The translations under genes were made by a program, and so were the position numbers. A DNA stretch of 64,000 bases from Liolophura sinensis (taxonomy: Eukaryota; Mollusca; Polyplacophora; Chitonida; Chitonidae): assembly GCF_032854445.1 (NCBI RefSeq), contig NC_088300.1, positions 40,328,458 through 40,392,457 of the forward strand, given 5' to 3'. Under the pieces are notes generated by a model that had not been told where the DNA came from, searched no databases, and worked only from the letters and a program-made list of their open reading frames with translations. Positions 58,761-64,000 of this stretch are shown in pieces. Position 1 is the stretch's first letter. Every line of letters starts with the position of its first letter.

Positions 58761-59880
58761 GTTACAGTATACTTCAATGTTTTGAAAGATATAATATGGT
58801 AGTTTAGACTTGCACCAAATGTAAAGTTGAATACCGATGACATTATTGAGATGTACGTCGTGTACGAATCAAATGGCTCCCGTTGTTATATACACCGAAT
58901 ACATGTCTATGACGAATGGTGTCCATACTGGTACATATGTATATGGTATGACCTGCATCTCTCGATGAAGACGGGGAGGCATTACTCGTGTATTGGCCAT
59001 ATACAAAAGCATGCATGCACTGATCAGGTGACTTATAAAATAGGCTACAGTCATTTGAAGCACTTTAACCTCAGAATTTTCCGTACAGTCGAAATAATGT
59101 CTACGTGTTAACAACAATAACTACTATTTATTTTCCTCATCATTTTTTCAAGTTTTCTCCTTTGAATAATGTCAAGGAAATATAACTCTGTTCTGCGTTC
59201 ATTAAGTAACTTACTGAACTTTCGCACATTTAAACAATAATTCATCACTTACTTCATCAAGATATTTAGGCCATTATTTCTTCTTGTCTGATGCCCCCTT
59301 ACTGCATTTCTCATTTCTGCTTTTAGTATTCTCTCGTACTTTGCAATCACTGGACGCTTCCTTTTTCCTTGTCGTAAAAAAACACTCTGTCACCATCTTT
59401 GTGTATCCTATATTGGTCGGTAGCCGTTGGAAAATTGGTGCTTGCAGATATGGGTAAAATTTTTTATCACGGTGTTGTGCAAACCTTCAACCATGTCTCG
59501 TCCTCGTTGATTATCTACATGTGTTTTAATACTGTTTTGATTTTAACTGAATGTGGCACCATTTCTGTCCAATACATACTGATTCAGTTTATTTGTAAGA
59601 GCTCTACTGAAGCCTAGGTGGTGTTTTAGCCCCATAATTTTCTGTAGCGTCGAAATAATTTCTACGACTTTTACTGCTTTGCTGTGGCGTTGACGAAACC
59701 CAGCACTCAACTAAAGCATAAACTCGAGCCTTCAGTATTTGTCCCATATGTATTGAGGGGTGTTTTGAAATAACCCCCACCTAAGCCACAATGTAAAAAA
59801 GACCGAAGACGGGAACTACCTGCACAATACAGTATGGACTAATCATCAGCAATACCCAGCCGGGGTATAAAGGGTCGCCC
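58761..59880. other. Spacer between the Polinton and LINE relics
   Basis: AT-rich; begins with a TATAATATAATA-type run (58708-58760). Short open frames only. Confidence 0.4.
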
Positions 59881-62800
59881 AGTGGGGTATAAATAGTGGG
59901 TCAGCTGCAGCTCATAATGACTAAGCTGAACTCCATGGTCAGAGGAAAAGTTAGAAAAAAAAACAACAGAAGAACAAATTGTAACCAAACTCAGTACCCC
60001 AACTGAACAGCAAGAGGCTAGAAGTTTTACCCTTAGGGAAAGAAAATAACACTCGTAAGGAGGATATACGCGAGCTGAGTATACAGTGGGAGAGGGATCG
60101 GGACAACATAAGAAACATGTTTAGACGGTTTGAATAGTTACACGGTATGGAAACTAGGCAGAATAACTTGAAACAATACACCTTGGAAACAAAGCATAAG
60201 AATTTATGGGGTAGAGGAGGACAGTGTCTCTGAGACAATTGACCAGCGTTCAGATAAAGTTGCTGAAATTTTCCAGTCCAAAACTTAAGTTGTCATTAAC
60301 GTATTGTGACACCAATATAGCACACAGGCTGGGTCCGGTGAGACCGGACTTCAAAACCATGAGGGGGTGATAGTCAAGTTCATATTTCGACAACATAAGC
60401 TTGAAGTCATGAAGGTTAGAAAAGCTCTAAAGGGATCCAACATCGTTATAAAAGGAGGCTTGACGCCGACAAACCAGAATTTACTAAAAGCCAAATCAGC
60501 TGATCCAATGATCCAATCTGCTTGGTCACGTGACGGACAGATTTCGGCAAAGAACTTTAACGACCACAGAAGACAGGTGAGATCGACGCGCTGTATTGAT
60601 GAACTGATTAGTTTGTGGTCCCCTACACTTTAGCTCTAGACCGCTCGACCAACGGGCCTTCCACAAAAATAGAAGGTAGGTGACCGGTAGACTTTACAGC
60701 AACATACATTAACCCTCTGATGATCACAAACAACGTCACTCCCAAAGGTGAATATATCAGATAGGTATAGATGTCATTTAGAAAGTGGACTACGTAACAG
60801 TATTATCGTTTTATAGGGATTACACTTTCTGAATATACTTATATATAAAAGTGTAGAGAAACAGAACTGGAAAGCGAAATACTAGCAGTAGAAGAAGAAC
60901 CAGGAAAAAAGCAAAACAAAGCTTACAAGGCTGGATAATTTGAAAACAGAATACCCAGATCTCAGGCAAAAACAGATTCATTGCATAATGATTTAGAATA
61001 TTTAGAATATGAGATAAAAACCGAGCAAATACTTTTTATCTTTAGAAAAGCGAAATTAAACGAATGAGCCTATTTCAACACTTAAACTAGAACATGGAAA
61101 CGAGATATTTAAAACATCCGAGATTTCAGAAGAACAAAAAAATCTTACAAAAATTTATACATGAGTTCAAATGCAAGGTATAAAATAGGTACTAAAACTG
61201 CATTAGACAACATGGATTTAAGTCGATTAACAAAGCTTGAAGCAGAACAGCTTAGGGGGCAAATAACTTGACACGAATTAACAAAGTGTTTGAAAAATAT
61301 GAACAAATAATAAAGGAAGTCCAGGAATGGATGGGTTTCCTGATGAGTTTAATAAGATGTTTTGGAAAGATATAGGATAATTTATAGTCAGAGGTGCAAA
61401 CGAGGTTTTCAGAGACGGAGAAATGTCATGCACGCATAAACAGGGAATAATAACGTGTATTTCAAAGCCCAATACTCTGCGTCATATTAAAAAAACAACT
61501 GGCGGCCAATTACTTCGCGCATGTTAATTACAAACTCATTAGTTCCTGTATCGCAAATAGATTAAAATTAGCATTGCAAAATGTTATTCACGAGGACCAG
61601 AAAGGTTTCATATCATGTAGATACATAAATGAAGCTATTTGCCTAATTTACAATATTATGTTTGAAACAGTGAATAGTGAAATTCCAGGGATGCATCTGT
61701 CCACTGGCTTTGAAAAGTCATTTGACTCCATATCATGGAGGTTTATTAAACAAGTACTGGAAACAATGAGGTTTGGTAATCACATTAACAGATGGATACA
61801 GGTTTTTCAAATAAATATTTCGTCTTGTATTCTACAAAATGGAAAAGTATCCTCTCCAATCTGAATTAGTAGGGGTTGTATACAAGGAGATCCGATTTTG
61901 CCGTATAATTTCTGTTGTGCGCTGAGGTGTGCTGTAGTATGATAAGAATTCTGACTACTAATACTACTAATTCAGACTGGCGAGGATTTGTTTCCATTTT
62001 ATAGAATACAAGACGAAATATTTATTTGAAAAACCTGTATCCATCTGTTAATGACAAAAATAAGGGTTATAACCATAATGGAACTAGACATAAAATAAGT
62101 CAGTATGCTGACGACACTCTGACGACGGATTCTGGATGGATCCCAGAACACTTTACAAATAGGGCCAAAAATTAATATAGAAAAAACAAAAGCAGTGTAG
62201 ATAGACAGGCTGTTTGTCTGGGTGCAATCTAAAACTATGCCAGGGCATAAAGCTGGACTCGACGAATGAACTAAACATATTGTGTATTCTGTTCTCAACT
62301 ATGGATTTCAACAGCGTATGGAGAATTAACTGTGTTGTAAGAATAAAGCAATTAAAACTAGAATTACAAAAATGGAGATAGAGAAACATCATCCTCCTGG
62401 GTAAAATAACGGTTATCAAATCTTTGGCACTTCCCAAAATGATCTTTTCTTTTTATTACCTTGCCCTCCGTTGTATGTTTTAAAAGAAATTAGCAGTTTA
62501 CTGTATAAATTTCTTTGGAATGACGGTGCCTGATAGGATAAAGAGGTCAACTATAAGAAAAGATTATGCCTATGGGGTTTAAGGATGATTAATATTATGC
62601 CTTTTATGCAATCTTTAAAGTTAACATGGGTGAGACGGCTTGTTATTGAAGAAAATAACTGGCAAACAATTTCGATTACACCTGTACACTGGCATAAGAT
62701 GAAGGCTGTTGGAGGGAGATACGTCAAAGATATCATACAGGCAATAAAAAACCCTTTTGGATTGAAACACCCGAAGCGTGGGAATGTTTTTGTGGAAAAA

Positions 62801-63745
62801 TCGAAAGTAGAACACTGAGAAATATATTAGGTGGACACTTATGGTACAACTCAAATTTTATAAACTCATTGTTCTTCATTCAGAATTGGTATAAAAGCAA
62901 GATGTTATATATTAGGGGCATTATAAATATTAATGGTGATATTTGCAAATTTAAATGACGTTAAGGACAAATTTGGAATAAAATGTACATTTTTAGATTA
63001 CAATAAATTAGTAAAAAATACACCCTCGGAGTTTTAATTGATATAAAACTGAATACTGACATGCTTATCCTGTGTACTTCAACACGTGAAGTGAGGTACA
63101 CGTGTTTTTGTGATATTTTGAATGGCGGTGACTGTGATACACTACTGCTAAGTAAATGGGAGCATATCTTACAGCTAAATGATATTAATGTAAAAAGTGT
63201 TTTCTTATCTCGCTTTGAAAGTACTAGAGATGTAAAATTAAGAGATTTTCGATATAAAATTTTGCACCGGATATGTCCTACAAAATCTTATCTGTACAAA
63301 ACTGATAGAAAAGATGATAACGTTTGTGAACTCTGTAACAAAGAAAAGGAAACCATTGAACATTTATTTATCCAGTGTGAGATAGTTAAAATGTTTTGGC
63401 CGAGATTTGAAAGGTGGTTAAAGCAGGAGTGCAACTCTATGTGCAAAATCGACAATGCCACAGTAGTTTTTCTTATTCAAAGAAAAGACAATAACAAACA
63501 CTTTACTTATACTAGGAAAATTGGATGTTTGAGACAAAAAATATATATTTAGAAGATCTACTTAATAAACTGGCTGAATACTTTAGAATTGAAGAATATA
63601 TTGCCAAAAAAAAAAAATAAAACTGGGACGGAACGTGAATTGAAAACCAAATTGAATAGCAGCTATAATGTATTTAATGAAGAAGTAAATGTATAAATGT
63701 GCGAGTGGAGGTGAGAGCTAAAGCGCGGCTGCATATAAATGTTAG
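59881..63745 (+). mobile_element. Tx1/L1-type LINE, decayed and internally rearranged
   Basis: From about 59917 an ORF1-like region with many stops leads to an RRM/C-terminal-like part (60367-60633: FIFRQHKLEVMKVRKALKGS, NLLKAKSADPMIQSAWSRDG). Reverse-transcriptase pieces follow from about 61090. Only about 450 bases separate the two, too few for the apurinic endonuclease domain, so that domain is deleted. The 3' part ends with a zinc-binding region. Frames change repeatedly; the copy is dead. Confidence 0.8.
61200..63552 (+). pseudogene. LINE ORF2 reverse transcriptase and C-terminal zinc domain, broken
   Basis: Pieces in order: GMDGFPDEFNKMFWKDIG (about 61328), IANRLKLALQNVIHEDQKGF (about 61550), GMHLSTGFEKSFDSISWRFI (about 61690, the usual first catalytic Asp is Gly here), then an inverted duplication (61992-62053). 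KISQYADDT (about 62092) carries the catalytic YxDD box. IEKTKAV, KITVIKSLALPKMIFSF, RRLVIEENNWQTI and finally 63061-63552 follow, with LRDFRYKILHRICPT and CELCNKEKETIEHLFIQCE (zf-RVT type cysteines/histidine). It would copy LINE RNA into DNA; many stops and the rearrangement prevent this. Confidence 0.8.
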
Positions 63746-64000
63746 TCTTCTGACTGGTGAAAAAGAGAAAAAAAAAAGAAAGATGACTATTACCACATAG
63801 AATGCATACACTTGTGTACAGTAATGCATATACATTTGGTAGCGTGATCAATCAATGGGGCACGAATTCGGTTCTTTGTGCCAGTTGAGAGTATTATCCA
63901 GTTGATACTACAAGTTTTCGGATTGCATTGGGTCAGGGCAGTTAAGTGTGGGTGGTGTTGTTGTCGTAAACTTTGCTATGTGTCAATACGTGTATTAGTG
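63746..64000. other. 3' flank of the LINE, nothing recognised
   Basis: No poly(A) tail, gene or repeat end was identified with confidence. Confidence 0.35.

Noticed and set aside
61999-62298. Minus-strand frame with reverse-transcriptase-like end (WIQVFQINISSCIL)
   Set aside because: It arises from the 62-bp inverted duplication within the LINE and is not a separate gene.

Overview
This is animal nuclear DNA: coding sequence is split by GT-AG introns, most of the window is non-coding, and it is dense in degraded transposons. TACATGTA-type runs, two tRNA-headed SINE families, a Tx1/L1-type LINE and a Maverick/Polinton remnant together suggest a lophotrochozoan, probably a mollusc. That placement is an inference; no species marker is visible.

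Two host-type loci stand out. The first (8541-22366, + strand) is a nine-exon Rho GTPase-activating gene of the ARHGAP11 family. All splice phases agree and join into about 1,207 residues, with a classical arginine finger. Two perfect GCGCATGCGC (NRF1-type) palindromes lie about 420-470 bases upstream of its start. The second (25947-29184, - strand) is a single-exon member of the GH38 Golgi alpha-mannosidase II family. It keeps the fold motifs, but every zinc ligand, the nucleophile and the acid/base residue are substituted, and one frameshift sits near 26.83 kb. It is therefore a diverged pseudoenzyme copy, now possibly a pseudogene.

The rest is mostly a museum of mobile DNA. From 1.2 to 3.7 kb there is a THAP-domain transposase fragment between inverted repeats. 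From 34.8 to 38.7 kb a frameshifted Mutator-like transposase lies between two copies of a 447-bp element, followed by a His-Me/HNH homing-endonuclease fragment split by a SINE with an 11-bp target duplication. From 39.7 to 40.7 kb there is a LINE fragment. From 43.7 to 46.5 kb there is a tandem segmental duplication. From about 51.9 to 58.8 kb there is a Maverick/Polinton (adintovirus-like) relic: integrase, packaging ATPase, structural-type frames, a protease and a cut-down polymerase. A nearly intact Tc1/mariner element is nested in its left part. From 59.9 to 63.7 kb there is a decayed Tx1/L1-type LINE containing an internal 62-bp inverted duplication. MITE-like palindromes, minisatellites and at least fifteen SINE pieces fill the spaces.

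The most notable observations are the catalytically stripped mannosidase, the two SINE families that share one 3' module behind different tRNA heads, the Polinton relic whose frames decay by stops rather than frameshifts, and the SINE-split endonuclease. No operon, CRISPR array, true tRNA or rRNA gene was seen.
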